From Callosobruchus maculatus (taxonomy: Eukaryota > Arthropoda > Insecta > Coleoptera > Chrysomelidae), in NCBI GenBank assembly GCA_951848785.1, contig CATOUR010000040.1:1116001-1180000 (forward strand): DNA of 64,000 bases, in the 5' to 3' direction. The notes under the pieces are model-generated. The model did not search any database. It was not told the DNA's origin and saw nothing but the letters and a program-made list of their open reading frames with translations. The translations under genes were made by a program, and so were the position numbers. Of the stretch, positions 10,224 through 21,640 are shown piece after piece (positions within the stretch are counted from its first letter, which is position 1; every line of letters starts with the position of its first letter).

Positions 10224-10327
10224 CGCGGATAGAGGCGCAAAAGGGCCCATCGTGTGGCCTATGCACCAGCCACATTCCGTGCTGGATAGCCTCTGGTTCT
10301 TATTCATTCATTCATCGTACTTTGAGT

Positions 10328-10440
10328 CACGAGAGCAAAAGTAACGAGCCTTTCCGAAATGGAGGACTCGGTAGCTTTAGTTACTCACTAGTAACGATTA
10401 CTCGATAATAGTTACTTGTTTCTTTTACATCATTAATGTA
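10328..10440. other. Short spacer
   Basis: Flanking sequence right of the 14-bp duplication, continuing the pre-insertion locus. Nothing recognised. Confidence 0.5.
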
Positions 10441-11370
10441 GGAAGTACACCATTTTAATTTTACTGCTCGGAGACAAATTCCCACTAGCTTCGCTAGTCG
10501 TTTTGTACTTTCAGATAGTGCAAAATTATTAGGTACCATTTATGACAGCAGGTTAACTTTCACTGATCATATTGACCAAGTATGTAAGAAATTAAACAAG
10601 GCATTCCATGCCATACTACAGCTGAAATACACTCTTAACCAAAAAGGCTTACTTAATGTATATTATGCTTTAGCATACACTCACCTGTCATATAACGTCA
10701 TGATATGGGGAGCCTCTAATTATAGAGATGGAGCTTTCATTACCCAGCAACGTATACTAAGGCTTATTTTCAATGTTTCAAATCGAGGTACTTGTAGAAA
10801 TATTTTTAGGGAAAACAATATTCTAACATTATCTTGTATCTATATTTTGAAGTGTGTTTTATTTGTAAAAGTGAATTTTTATATGTTCTCCACCTTAGGG
10901 CAATACCACGATTATAATACAAGAAATGGTGGAAACATAGCCCGTATTATAAGTGTGCAATTTTTTACAATAAGCTGCCGTTGTCATTGAGACAGCAAAA
11001 TGACTATTTATTTAATTTATTTAATTTTAATTTAAAAACAGTGTGAAGGACTTTTTGATCAAGAACTGTTTTTACTCACACGATGAGTTCCTCTCTTCGT
11101 AGCTGACGTAAGCTTTTAATGTAACTTTTAATGTGTGTTCTTTGTAGATTTTGTCACGACTGAGTGCCCACTGGACTAATTTTACGTTTCTGTATCATCT
11201 TATTTTTACATCTACTGAGATAAAGTTTTTAGTGTGTATTAAAATTAGGATGTCTTTAGTTGTATACTTGCATATTTGATTCCATTTCATGTATGACAAT
11301 TTGTACATTGACTTGCCATATGCAACTTTTGGTTGTCTTTGTAGAATAAATGATTGATTGATTGATTGAT
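10440..11370 (+). pseudogene. CR1/Jockey-like non-LTR 3' fragment
   Basis: Coding similarity starts near 10500 with LLGTIYDSRLTFTDHIDQV. It runs through an open piece at 10700-10990 containing MIWGASNYRD, QRILRLIFNV and HDYNTRNGG, the thumb and C-terminal region typical of Jockey/CR1-like RTs. A frame change near 10985 is followed by the usual DFLIKNCFYSHDEF end. About 250 bp of 3' UTR ends in AATAAATGATTGATTG, a (GATT)n tail at 11345-11370. RT catalytic motifs are absent because the copy is 5'-truncated. Confidence 0.8.
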
Positions 11371-11699
11371 TTACTCCACTTCGAGATTATTTTCATAGTA
11401 AAGGTAGGGTTGAAGAATGGCACTCAACGCCCGATACACGTTGATAGCCCGACTTTCCCGAAGCAGCATTTTTTTGGTGACGTCGTCGAGTGTGTATCGC
11501 GGCAGATGAAAAATGGCCGTGGAATTCCTGGCCGAGGGGGTTGTTTATTGGCGGGCTAAGAGCGTCGCTATCTGCACTCAGCAATGCGATGATTTACCGT
11601 CCGATATAGACGCCGACGCCGGCGCCGCTCCGGTGAGCCGACGACGCGGTTCGCCGACGCTGCCGGATATACGAGGCAGTGGCGTACATCCCTAACGTT
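11371..11699. other. GC-richer unassigned block
   Basis: Roughly 330 bp with CpG-containing sequence between two elements. A 60-codon frame at 11513-11695 (+) resembles no family I know. It is possibly a remnant of single-copy host DNA. Confidence 0.35.
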
Positions 11700-11763
11700 G
11701 GCCAATAGGCTCGTTCAGCATATTTTTTTATTGCATATTCTAAAATGGCGTATTGAGTTTAGC

Positions 11764-13132
11764 CGGGACCATCGATAGCTACCGGGCCTTATGGTGCTGC
11801 GTGTGACGTCACACGTAGAGCCGCACCGGGCCGCACGTATCTACAGGGATTAATAGAGAAACTCCAGCGCTAAAGCATTTTCTTGATATACTGAGAAAAC
11901 GGTAAAAAATACAAGAAGAATGTACAGGAATGAATTTACAGGAAATTGAATTTGTGATAAGAGGTGCTAGTCGATATTTATTTAACTAGAGTCGTTCAGA
12001 CGTGAGAAGGTTAAAAGTTGGCCCTATTTGCACACAAATTACATGAAATTATCTATTATTCACAAAATTATGTACACAGTACATATGTATGACTTGGTAG
12101 AGTTAAAAGATCGCCGTCAAGTATTTTTCTATAAGTTCTTGGAAACGAAAAGTAAATCGAACAGGACCATATTAATGTGTCAGTAGTACACCTTCGTTGT
12201 TTTGAAAAAGTTAAATTTAGCTGATCTTTGAGGAAAGATAATTTTTTCAATATGGTATCCATAGTTTATCAGAGACAATTAAATGCGCCTTTTCTATTTA
12301 CGTAAATGCCTGGTTAACAAGTGCTTTAGCCTTATCAATAGCACCGATTTCACAAACATTTGTCCACATATTACTTAATTACTAAAGAATTGCATTTTAC
12401 CCAGCTATTACACAAATTATTTTTACCTAATATTTCTTTAATTTTTGGAATATTATTTATCATGCAATCCTTATTATATGCTATCACAGTTAGATCTTTT
12501 TCAATTGTCACAGATGAGATAACTTTTGGCATTTCAGTAAATCTATCTTACAAATAACAATCTTATTTTTACCTTCTATTATTGAAAAATTTTCTATTCC
12601 ATTTATTTTCTGTTTAAAATTGCTTTCTAAATATTCGAATTCCGTTATGACATCTTCTTCACTTCGTTTCTGGATCTTGGCATCCTTTTGATCAATTTCT
12701 TGTGTTCGTTCTGCGGAATCTTTTCTTTTCGGAGGCAGACGTACGTTAAAATATTGCGGCTGATTTTGAAATTTTGTCGGAATAGCATCGTTCGACAATT
12801 TAATCTTTGATCTAGGAACTGTTAAAGCCGTACCATCGGGCCTTATAGCAGTATCAATACGAATTATAAATCTATCCTCGAAGTGTTTGATGCATATTAC
12901 AGACGAATCCTTTATCGTGAAGTTATTTCGATGTACAGCGCGTAACCACTGATTACGTTTCATTACATCTTTTGGAAATTTGAACACAGATATGCGATCT
13001 GCATCTTTATAATTACTACTGCAGAATGGCACACAGCAACTAGATGGCATTTTTGACTAGAGAAATAGAAAATCCATGTGCGACGATTACAAACGATTAC
13101 ACCATCAGGCTCGGTAGCTATCGATGGTCCCG
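11764..13132 (-). mobile_element. Nested P-type element, internally deleted
   Basis: A 1369-bp element with about 35-bp terminal inverted repeats beginning CGGGACCATCGATAGCTACC. It is flanked by a 7-bp direct repeat, GTTTAGC, at 11757-11763 and 13133-13139. It carries the 5' part of a THAP transposase on the minus strand but not the catalytic domain. About 300 bp without coding similarity precede the left terminus, so the central and 3' coding part is deleted. Confidence 0.8.
12068..13050 (-). pseudogene. P-element-like transposase, THAP + HTH part only
   Basis: The ATG at 13050 opens a 180-codon frame with a THAP zinc finger in its first 90 residues: CVPFC, FPKDVMKRNQW, CIKHF and AIPTKF, the last being the AVPxxF-type motif that closes the fold. 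The frame ends at 12508. The next block (MPKVISSVTIEKDLTVIAY) continues in another frame. A third block at 12262-12068 (KILDGDLLTLPSHTY) resembles the P-transposase leucine-zipper/HTH region. The RNase H-like catalytic domain is missing. DNA binding could persist in a truncated product, but the frame breaks argue for a dead gene. Confidence 0.8.
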
Positions 13133-13469
13133 GTTTAGCAGCTGTGCTAAATTTCAGAATTTTCTGAGCTCGATTTCATACTCTAATAAATTATCAAAGT
13201 GCTGCAAATTGAAAACGCCCGGCACTTGCGAGTGTGCGACGGTGACGTCACAATACCCCTCCGACCGGCGCGGCGCGGCATGTTGGCGACGCATTGTACG
13301 GGTGCTTGGTAAATAATAACGCTGCGGCGCATGATACTTGCTATGCAAGCTTTGTGAACTGCATACGCGTCTATTGAATAATTTATTTAATTGTTTCATC
13401 GACACTGAATACTTACCAAACTATTCGAATTTGTTGATACTGAGTATAATAATGGAAGGAAGACAAATG

Positions 13470-14270
13470 AAGAAAAATTATAAATATTATTCCCCAATGT
13501 GAAAATACGACAGTCACCACTCTTGATGAATTTTTTATTGGTTTGCCACGAAGTATAAAAATTAGGAAATTGTGGCAGAGAGCTATGCATAGGAATGAAT
13601 TTGTTAGCGATAAGTCAACAAAGTATTGCTGTGAGGTCCATTTTAATAAAAGTATTTTTATAACTAAGTGAAGTGAAGTGAATATTATTATCAAGAAACC
13701 GCATTGATTTGTGAATGCCATTCTAAAGGTATATTGATGTCAGTTGTTAGCAGATTTTGCTGGTACTGGTACACTAAAACATAAAAGAGATACAAGTAGA
13801 TTTTTTTAATCCAAATACTGAACTAATCTTATACCTAACAATTATAAAAGCATTGGAGAAATCAATTCTCATTAATATGTGGAACATGTGGAAGGATGTT
13901 TTCAGTCCTTTGATGTAACCAAAATTCATATATTTTAATTATGTAGAAAAAATTGTTTTATATTATATTATCTAGTTCTTGTGTCCCACATTTCTGTATT
14001 TTGGGTAGAAAATCGTGGATACTTAGCCTACAAAATATCCCTATTTCAAATGTGTATCTCAGTCTTGTATATTTTGTTTAAGTTTGAGGAAGATGTTAAA
14101 AATTACATGTGTTACAAACTAATGAAAGATGTAAAACTTACGATGAAACCGGAAGTAGTTCCGCACATTTTTGTTTGTCAAAAAGACCAACAAGCCTTAC
14201 ACGCTAGAGATCCTCGGAATGTTTTCCTTAAGACAACGAAAATGAGATTTAGATGAACCCAGTACCAGCA
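13470..14270 (+). pseudogene. THAP-domain protein relic
   Basis: Translated pieces read GLPRSIKIRKLWQRAMHRN and CCEVHF, the middle of a THAP finger. Further on, FEEDVKNYMCYKLM and VVPHIFVCQKDQ match the region after the finger in insect THAP proteins. Frames change between the pieces and the zinc-ligand N-terminus is not found. No catalytic domain was recognised to 14880. It is probably the transposase remnant of the outer element at 11700-15042. Confidence 0.65.
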
Positions 14271-15064
14271 CAAAAAAAACTCGATGTTTGTCACCAAGCA
14301 GCGAATCTAGCGCCAATGTTTCGCAAGTAGAACTAGAATGTACTGAAGACAACGAGAGGGGGAACGTTGGAAGACAGATAAGTGAGTCCAAGTCAATATA
14401 AAGGCCAAAGTTATATCAAAATATGTTGAGTGCAATATACTAAAGACAGCCACTAAGGGAAGGCAGAAACAAAATAATTTCTATGGGAAATTAAAAAATG
14501 CTTACCGATACCTTTTCGAACAAGATTCAAAAAGTTAGTGTGTAATCGACTGTTTCGAAATTTCCATCTAAAAACCAAGAAACACAATCCTGCAGTCATT
14601 CTCCTGGTCAGAATATAAAAAAACAACACTATCAAATATCTTATAGCTTGTACTCCTGATGAGCTTATTTTCTACATATTTAGAGGTTTTAAGACCGATA
14701 AAATGATTGTAGAAGAATCTGGATTTTTGAATGTGTTAGAAAAAAACCACCCGATTAAACAAAAGATAGCGTCAACCAAAGCACTTGAACGTATTACAAA
14801 CGTATGCTTGCCGCTGTTGCTGTACAGCCGCCAGCCGGTCTGGGCTCGCCGACCGACCCAATGACGTCACAATGATGAATTTTGAGTGCATGAAATATTT
14901 TAATCTTTCTAGGCGCGTAACTTTTTCAATTCTCATCCAGTTAAGTTGAATTTTTTTGTATGTTATATGTAAGTAATAGTTCATGAAAATGCGCATAAAT
15001 ATGGTTATTGGAATTTCACTGAACGACCCTATTTTGGTGGCCATCATCAAAACTGAGTTTATAG

Positions 15065-15352
15065 CAATGAAATGTCAACACAGACAGAATGGGCATGCAT
15101 GCATTGGTTTGCGGCTAGAATGAGGTAGCGCTATTCAGGGCAGATGGTAGAAGATTTGCCGACGCGTCACATAGCTCGTTGGGAGGTCGGTGGCTGTGCT
15201 TTTTCCCTGACGAGTTCTAACTCTCTCGCTGACCTCCCTTTCTTATGCGTGTTTTCTCCCTGTCGAGCTCTATCTCTCTCACTAACATCTCTTTGTCCTC
15301 CGCAAAGGCGGTACATTGTTTAAAGGGGGGGGGGGGGGTTGACATTTCATTG
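15065..15352. mobile_element. Non-autonomous DNA transposon (MITE), 8-bp TSD
   Basis: 288 bp bounded by perfect 15-bp terminal inverted repeats, CAATGAAATGTCAAC, with a perfect 8-bp duplication GTTTATAG at 15057-15064 and 15353-15360. The interior has no ORF; a C/T-rich part and a G-run of about 13 lie near the right end. An 8-bp duplication fits hAT or P superfamilies. The terminus is not the usual hAT CAGRG, so assignment is open. Confidence 0.9.
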
Positions 15353-15360
15353 GTTTATAG

Positions 15361-16860
15361 TTTTTCATCCAGGTCTGCAAGTCTGTTCTAAAGACCATGG
15401 AATGATACCTTCAACTGATTAAGCTCACTGGACACTCTGTGTATGAAAATTTGGCATGGCATTTTTTGACTGACATCCGCGCCATCTATTCGGATTGCGT
15501 GTGTCACTACAATGCATTCACGAATCGATTACAGGAAACTGTAGATATTCACGACCTAGGTCAATCTAAAAAGTTTGGTGTAGGTGACCGACGATAGGTG
15601 GGGTAGGTTACGAAAAGAGCGGGCTTTTTGAAATACCATATAAGCTTATTCAGCCTCCAGACAACGTGGTAACTTGTCATAACAATTTACCTTACGCATT
15701 CATTACCTGTTTTGAAAATTGACCTGATTAATAAAGTTAAGGCGTTAATTAAACAAAATGGAATTGTCAAGTGGCATAATAATAAATAAAACTATGGCAT
15801 TGTCCACAGCACATACTCCATTTTCTTTAAATTAGTGTTTTAACCTTTTTAATCAGTTCAGTTTTGAAAATAGGTATTCAATGAGTTAGGTAAATTTTTG
15901 TGACAAGCTACCACGTTATACAGGACATTCAACTGATTATGTAAGAATAGGAATATATTAGATATGGATTACTGTAATAAAACAAAACAAACCTTTTTGT
16001 AATTTATTTCAATACGACAATTGCTTAAATAAAGTCAGCTACACAAGGTACAAAAGCAATTCATGTAAAAGTAAAGCATGATTTATTCACTAGAATCACT
16101 ATTTCATGATAATTACAATCCTTTGACGGCATATAATTTGAAGAGTAAAGAGGTATTATTCCTTAACTATTCATATTGATGCAGGCAAGATGTTTGTATA
16201 TTTGTAGGTTTGGGTTGCCAATCCGTTCTAACTAGCGTCTCTGTATACGCTGATCAGATGGGATTTAATATCTGAAATAAAAAAAATGTATTTTTAGACC
16301 ATGGGACCTCACCTTCAATGCAACGGTTTGCCAAAGAGAGGGAATGCTGCACACCTTTATGGCAGCATATGTGATTGTGAATAGTAATACAAGTTATATG
16401 AGTATGAGTAGTAGTGTTTAGTAATGCATTCAAATGATATATGTATATTTCATGTAGAAATGATCAATCTTGTATTAATTTTGCATCAAAATTCACAATA
16501 CAAAAATGAGGTGAGCGGTATAAATCAGGCAAATCACTTACCTTCGCGCATCCGCATTCTTGCAATTTGGCGCAGGACAACGGCGTAAATACTTAGAACC
16601 CATTCCTAAATACATATAGACAACAATAGGCAGACAAAGATCTCAAAAGTAGTGCAAAATTGCAAAAAGACGCCAATCGACAAAAGCGAGCAACGACAAT
16701 GTCAGTTACGACAATGGCTGTCAAAATGACGTTAGGCGTCACAATTGGGCCACTTCTATTGATGCATCTAGGAATCTGTTTGAAACAGAGTTGGCTGATC
16801 AATAATTCACGAAACCCGCTAGGTGGCTAGCGCTAACCCCGCTACACAGGGTCCTCATTT
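15361..16860. other. AT-rich region without recognised genes
   Basis: About 1.5 kb with short chance ORFs only. I see no TIR pair, tandem array or known protein similarity. Confidence 0.5.
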
Positions 16861-16899
16861 GAGTTTCACACCCCTGATTAAGCTGAAATTTTGTGTACA

Positions 16900-17790
16900 C
16901 ATTAGTTTGGATGACAATACACGATGAGTTGTGTGACGTTATTCTAATCCAATATGGTGGACCATCCAAAATGACATATTACCTTTTTCCATGCACTTCT
17001 ACAAAATGCGTATCAAATAAAAAGTCTTTCTGGGAATAATTAGGAATGTCTGTCTGACATCACTCTTAATCCAATATGGCGGACCATTGAAGATGGCGAA
17101 ATAGTTATTTTTCAGGCACTTCTGCAATATGGATATCAAATGAAAGGGCTCGTTGAGAGTGACTAGAAAAATAATGTGATGGCTTTCTAAATTCAATATG
17201 GCGGGATATCCAAGATGGCGGAATAGCTATTTTGTATGCACTTCTGCATAGACCTAAAAACTTCTATTCAAAGTCTTATCTACACAGCCTGGCAAGAACA
17301 GTGGAGCTGTTATAACGGTCAACTAAGGCAACTCAAAACAACCACGGAGAACTGGGAATATTCAACCATGAAACGTAAAGAACAGGTCATACTATGTCGC
17401 CCACGGATAGGACATAAAAACATCACACACTCATACCTCCTTACCGGATCACAGAGCGGCCGACATGTCAATTGCGTGGTAGTAGACAACTGTAGCCCGT
17501 ATTGTCACCTGTGAGAAATATGCAAACGACAGAACCCTTCTAGTTCTACCTGCTTCACTTAAAGCTACCGTCAAACTCGAGGACAAAGACTAGCCAATTC
17601 AAAAGCTATAGATATGTTCAGCAGGATATAGAGCCAAAAAACACCAACAACAACGAGCAACAAGGAGCAAAGTAACGTCTAAATGACCTTAGATGTCGAT
17701 GCCGGTGGAAAAAGTAAATAAAAGGGCTTGCTGAGAATAATCAGAAAATAGTCTAACATCACTCTTAATCCGATATGCAGTTTTTTATGG
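16900..17790. repeat. Degenerate tandem repeat (~125 bp) interrupted by an insertion
   Basis: At least three diverged units share TCCAATATGGCGGACCAT, AAGATGGCG-AATAG and GCACTTCTGCA followed by ATATCAAATGAAAGGGCT. Units start near 16945, 17070 and 17195. A matching unit end (AAATAAAAGGGCTTGCTGAG) reappears at 17716. The intervening 17253-17714 is a non-LTR fragment inserted into the repeat. Confidence 0.7.
17253..17714 (+). pseudogene. I-like non-LTR 3' fragment inserted in the repeat
   Basis: The frame shows WQEQWSCYNGQLRQLK, KRKEQVILCRPRIGHKNITH and SYLLTGSQ, the region after RNase H in I-type elements, related to the element at 1590-3300. The Cys/His finger region is degraded and the frame stops at 17514. 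About 200 bp of 3' sequence follow, ending in an A-rich junction (GGAAAAAGTAAATAAAAG) where the interrupted repeat resumes. Confidence 0.7.
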
Positions 17791-19693
17791 TTTCCTATAG
17801 TATGGGTAGTGAAAAAGTTTGCATAGATTAAAAATGCAGGCTAATAGCTAAATAATAAAAAATAAATAAAAAACACTTTAAAAAAAGCTCTGGTTGAAAT
17901 GTTCTAAAGAGAAGAAAATAAAATGTTCCGACGTTTTAGCTATGAATTTATAGCCTCATTATATGCAGTTTGTATGATCATAAAAGCTTGTCAAGCTTGA
18001 TCACGCGCAAGATGAGTGAATTTTTGTCGCCTGGCCGTAGCCAAGCTTACACCACAGCAGATTGATTGATTGATAATCGTAAACGTAAAACCTGGACGTT
18101 TCATTCTACATTGAGCATGTCCTAAACCACTGTTCACATTTTGGCGACATCTGTGGGCAAGTTGCTATTCCATATTGTCAAACCAATAATCTAACGAAGA
18201 AATTCATTAATATCCACCCAGCGGAGAAATGGGAAAACAGGTGAGCAAAGAGACGAGAGAACAGGTAAGCAAAGATTGAGTTCTCGTGGCTTGTTCAGAG
18301 GCAAGCTTACACCACTTGGAAATGCCAATGTCTAAGCGCACGCCTGGCACCGACAAGTTTGGAGAACAGGCCACCTTTCCTGAATAATCAAGATACATTG
18401 CTGTTTGTCAACGCCTCCTCATAATATTGCCGCGGTCGTATTGTGGTCTAAACAGGTTTGCCAATATCGAAAACACATGAACATGAACTCACAATATGTC
18501 AGATATACGCCATTATTGAAAAACTATAAGTCATTAGTGTAAATTGCTAGATGAAATTGATATCAAAACTGTACAAGATTAGGTTGAACGTATTCCTTGA
18601 AGGTATATTCGTCGGCAGACCAGTTAGGGGTACTTTCATTGTTTGATTAGAATATGAAGCTAGGATGAGTACGCAAAAGCAAGTTGGTTCCTGCTCACGT
18701 AAGTATGTAAGTACAAATAAACATCACTCATTTGAAAGTATCTCCAAAGTCAACATTTCGAAAATATCTTGGAAGAAGTGGTCGTGATTCAGATTCAGAG
18801 ATTGAAGAAAAACAGCTTTGTTAAATTCAGCGTACTTCAGCTTATTTGGTTAGGTAGGTGGTCCATTCCTGCTAATAAATCTTATGTCTGGTTTGGTAAT
18901 TTTTTTACTTCTATTTGAATATAAAAAATTATAATAAGAGTGTTTTTTAACTAGTACAGTCCATAAGGCAGCTTAATACAAAACTAATTTTCTCAAAACA
19001 AGAGATCGGTGGCTCACGTCACTATTGTGTAACACCGTCCATTTGCCGTTACCGTATAAACAGGTCTCGCAAATATCGAGAGCACGTGAACACCATGAAT
19101 TTTTGGCGTTCTTTATCCTCGGTGAACCGAGCATAGTACTAAATGTGTTAATCAATGTACCTAATGAAGGTGTTGAGGCTTTCGTCGCCAGTCATCGTCA
19201 GGAGAAGGGTTTTGAGGCCTTCTTGGGCTTTTAGGCCGTCCTCTGTTCGACCAAGTTTAATTATTTTAAAATTTTAGTTTAAATGAATGCTTATAATGCT
19301 TAAAAAGGCAAATTTTATTTTCTTCTTTTTATACCATTTAAATGAAAGCTTTATTTAAAAGAGAACTCGTAGTTGAAATCATTTCTCATTATAAGACTTT
19401 GGTTACGTGGACAAGTCCTCTTTTTTAAACGAAACGAGGTTCTGAAGCCACTATACGATACGTCTAACGAGTTGCCATTGAGCCTGCAGTGCAACCAACT
19501 AACCAAAATTTATGGGCGATGGCGGGCCCGATCGCTGATATAAGCCACAGCCTTAATTATCGACCTAGAACGGGCACTGAAATTAAATAAAAATGCAGAC
19601 GTTGCTGGAGATATACTCCGCAAAGAGGATTCTGCATTATATTTGATCACAACCGAACAACCGAGCGAACAACTAGTTATTGGAAATCTAAGG
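17790..19693. other. AT-rich region without recognised genes
   Basis: Scattered short ORFs only. Two short similar stretches, TAAACAGGT(T/C)T with AATATCGA near 18450 and 19055, hint at a diverged dispersed repeat. No termini could be defined. Confidence 0.4.
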
Positions 19694-19696
19694 TTA

Positions 19697-20345
19697 TACC
19701 GGGTGTCCCACGACGATTAAGAAAAGCAATATATCGGAACTGGGCAGTAGTAGCGAATTATAATTTTGGGGGTGTAAATTAGAGCAAATATAGTATCTTT
19801 TCTTATTATTGGAACATCCAATGAGGTATTTGTTTTTGGTCACGTTACGTCCAATTCAAAATTATTAATGGGACACTCTGTATATTTGTGACTTTTTGTG
19901 TTCCTCCCGATAAAACAATTCCAACAAACTAGCACACTTGGGGTCTAGAATGATTAATTCGAGAGCTACAGGTACTTAAAGGACTGTACCACTACCATTA
20001 TGAAACACTATCAAATTCAACTGAAGGGTACATGTTATAATCAATGGTAGTGGTACCTTCCTTTAAGTACCTGTAGCTCTTGAAGTAATCACTTTAGACC
20101 CCAAGTGTGCTAGTTTTTTGGAATTGTTTTTTCGGGAGGAATACAAAAAGTCACAACTATACACGGTGTCCCATTATAAATCTTGAATCGGACGTCACGT
20201 GACCAAAAACAAATACCTCATTGGATGACACAATAATAAGAAAAGATACTATCTTTGCTCTAACTTATACACCCAAAATTATAATTCCCTACTACTGGCC
20301 AGTTCCGATATATTGCTTGTCTTAGTCGTCGTGGGACACCCTGTA
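19697..20345. mobile_element. Palindromic fold-back element, 649 bp
   Basis: Two arms of about 300 bp are near-perfect inverted copies around a loop of roughly 50 bp near 20020. The left terminus is TACCGGGTGTCCCACGACGA; the right end is its complement, with ACAGGG instead of CCGGG. A TTA trinucleotide flanks both ends (19694-19696, 20346-20348). There is no ORF. The arms carry internal GTGTCCCATTA-type motifs. A solo arm is at 4097-4280. Confidence 0.85.
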
Positions 20346-20348
20346 TTA

Positions 20349-20500
20349 ATCGATAAATTAGGTTGTACCGCTTTCTGCCACTACCACTTCATAAAAACAC
20401 AACAACAAATCGAGACAATTATTGCCTGCTTTCATTAATCTCTCATGCAAGCAAGGTTCTACTATATATTTCACAATCTCGTTTGTAGGGTTTTATTGGC
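20349..20500. other. Short spacer
   Basis: No feature recognised between the fold-back element and the RTE-like pseudogene. Confidence 0.4.
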
Positions 20501-21640
20501 TGGCAAATTTCTCAGGCGCAAGCAGGTTTCGTAGAAGCACGCGGTACTCGTGAACAGATCTTAAACTTAAAACAAATTATTGAAAAAGCCAGAGAGCATT
20601 ATTTTCCAGTTTTTATTTGTGAACTATTCAAAGGCGTTTGATAACGTAAAGTGGCCTAAACTGTGGGAAATCCTTATCTCTATGGGAGTTCCTTACCACT
20701 TAGTATTTCTCATACGGCAGCTCAATGAATCTAGCTCGACACGTGTAAGAATTGATGGTAACCTGTCTGGTCAAACAGCAACCAGAAAAAGAGTTCGTCA
20801 GGGATGCGTATCATCTCCGATGTTATTTAACATTTACTCTGAATTTGTGCGAGACAGGTATTGGACAACTGGAATGGCGGTGTAACTACTGGCGGAAGCA
20901 AAATAATTATTCAACTTAAGATTTGCTGACGAGTGACGATACAACCCTTATTGCTGCTTCTCAGGAAGGTATTAACTACAACGAGACCAAAGTTGTAATC
21001 GTAGATAGAGAGTACGATAATCATCGAGAAATAAAGTCAGTAGGCCGTTGTGAAGTAGTTATTAACGTTTTGTGTACATTCTTTGATCGAAAATTCGGGT
21101 AGCTGTGAAAATGAGATTCGACGTTGCATTCAGCAGGCACGTATGGCCATGACAAAGCTTACTAAAATATGGCGTGACCATAACATCACTAAAGCTACCA
21201 AAATGCCGCTCAGTCTCTTGTGTTCTCCATATGTTTGTATGCCTCGGAAGCTTGGACTGTTAAAAAGGCAGATCGAGCTCGCATAGATGCTTTTGAAATG
21301 TGGACATGGAGGAGAATGCTGGGAGTTCCTTATACCGCCCATCGAAGTAACGTTTCCATACTGGATGAGCTCGGTAGTCCAAAGAGACTATCCTCCATTG
21401 TGTCGACGAGAATACTTACATTCTTCGGACAATATGGAGAAACTTGTAGTTCAGGGTCATGCTCCGAGTGGGCGGCGCCGTTGCCGTTCCCCTATACGCT
21501 GGGTGGACACGACGAAACAGTTGCTGGATATGAGTATCAAGAGCGCCACTGAACTGACAGTAAATCGCGAACGATGGCGAGATACATTTCTCAATACGAG
21601 TTCACAACGTGTCTGTTAAGGGATTGTGACTATGATGATG
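20500..21640 (+). pseudogene. RTE-like reverse transcriptase pseudogene
   Basis: Pieces in changing frames follow the order of an RTE-type ORF: AGFVEARGTREQILNLKQII, then FVNYSKAFDNVKW (motif A), GCVSSPMLFNIY (motif B) and a remnant of the YADD region at 20925-20960. The C-terminal part at 21083-21620 has AMTKLTKIWRDHNITK, YASEAWTVKKADRARI, FEMWTWRRMLG and RWVDTTKQLLDMS. The first motif-A Asp is Asn here, so the protein would be inactive even without the frameshifts. The 3' end GTTAAGGGATTGTGACTATG with ATG repeats is shared with 34690 and 48872. Confidence 0.85.

Larger units (their letters stand above)
4722..10313 (+). mobile_element. Full-length, apparently intact APE/RNase H non-LTR retrotransposon
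   Basis: A 5.6-kb element flanked by a perfect 14-bp target duplication, ATCGTACTTTGAGT, at 4708-4721 and 10314-10327. It has a GC-rich 5' UTR (4722-5197), ORF1 (5198-6538), ORF2 (6588-10223) and a short 3' UTR ending in a (ATTC)n microsatellite tail at 10302-10313. Both ORFs are uninterrupted. GC content is well above that of the flanks. Domain order and RNase H place it with the I/LOA/R1 group; the exact clade is not certain. A decayed minus-strand copy is at 1-1110. Confidence 0.9.
11700..15042 (+). mobile_element. Decayed P-type (THAP) transposon, outer element of a nest
   Basis: Proposed termini are inverted and imperfect: GGCCAATAGGCTCGTTCAG at 11700 and, reading inward from 15042, GGCCACCAAAATAGGGTCG. 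A second inverted pair follows further in: GGTGACGTCACAATAC near 13241 and its complement near 14862. A plus-strand THAP relic lies inside (13470-14270). Removing the nested element at 11764-13132 joins the left subterminal sequence to 13140 and improves the symmetry. No target duplication was found. Confidence 0.55.
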
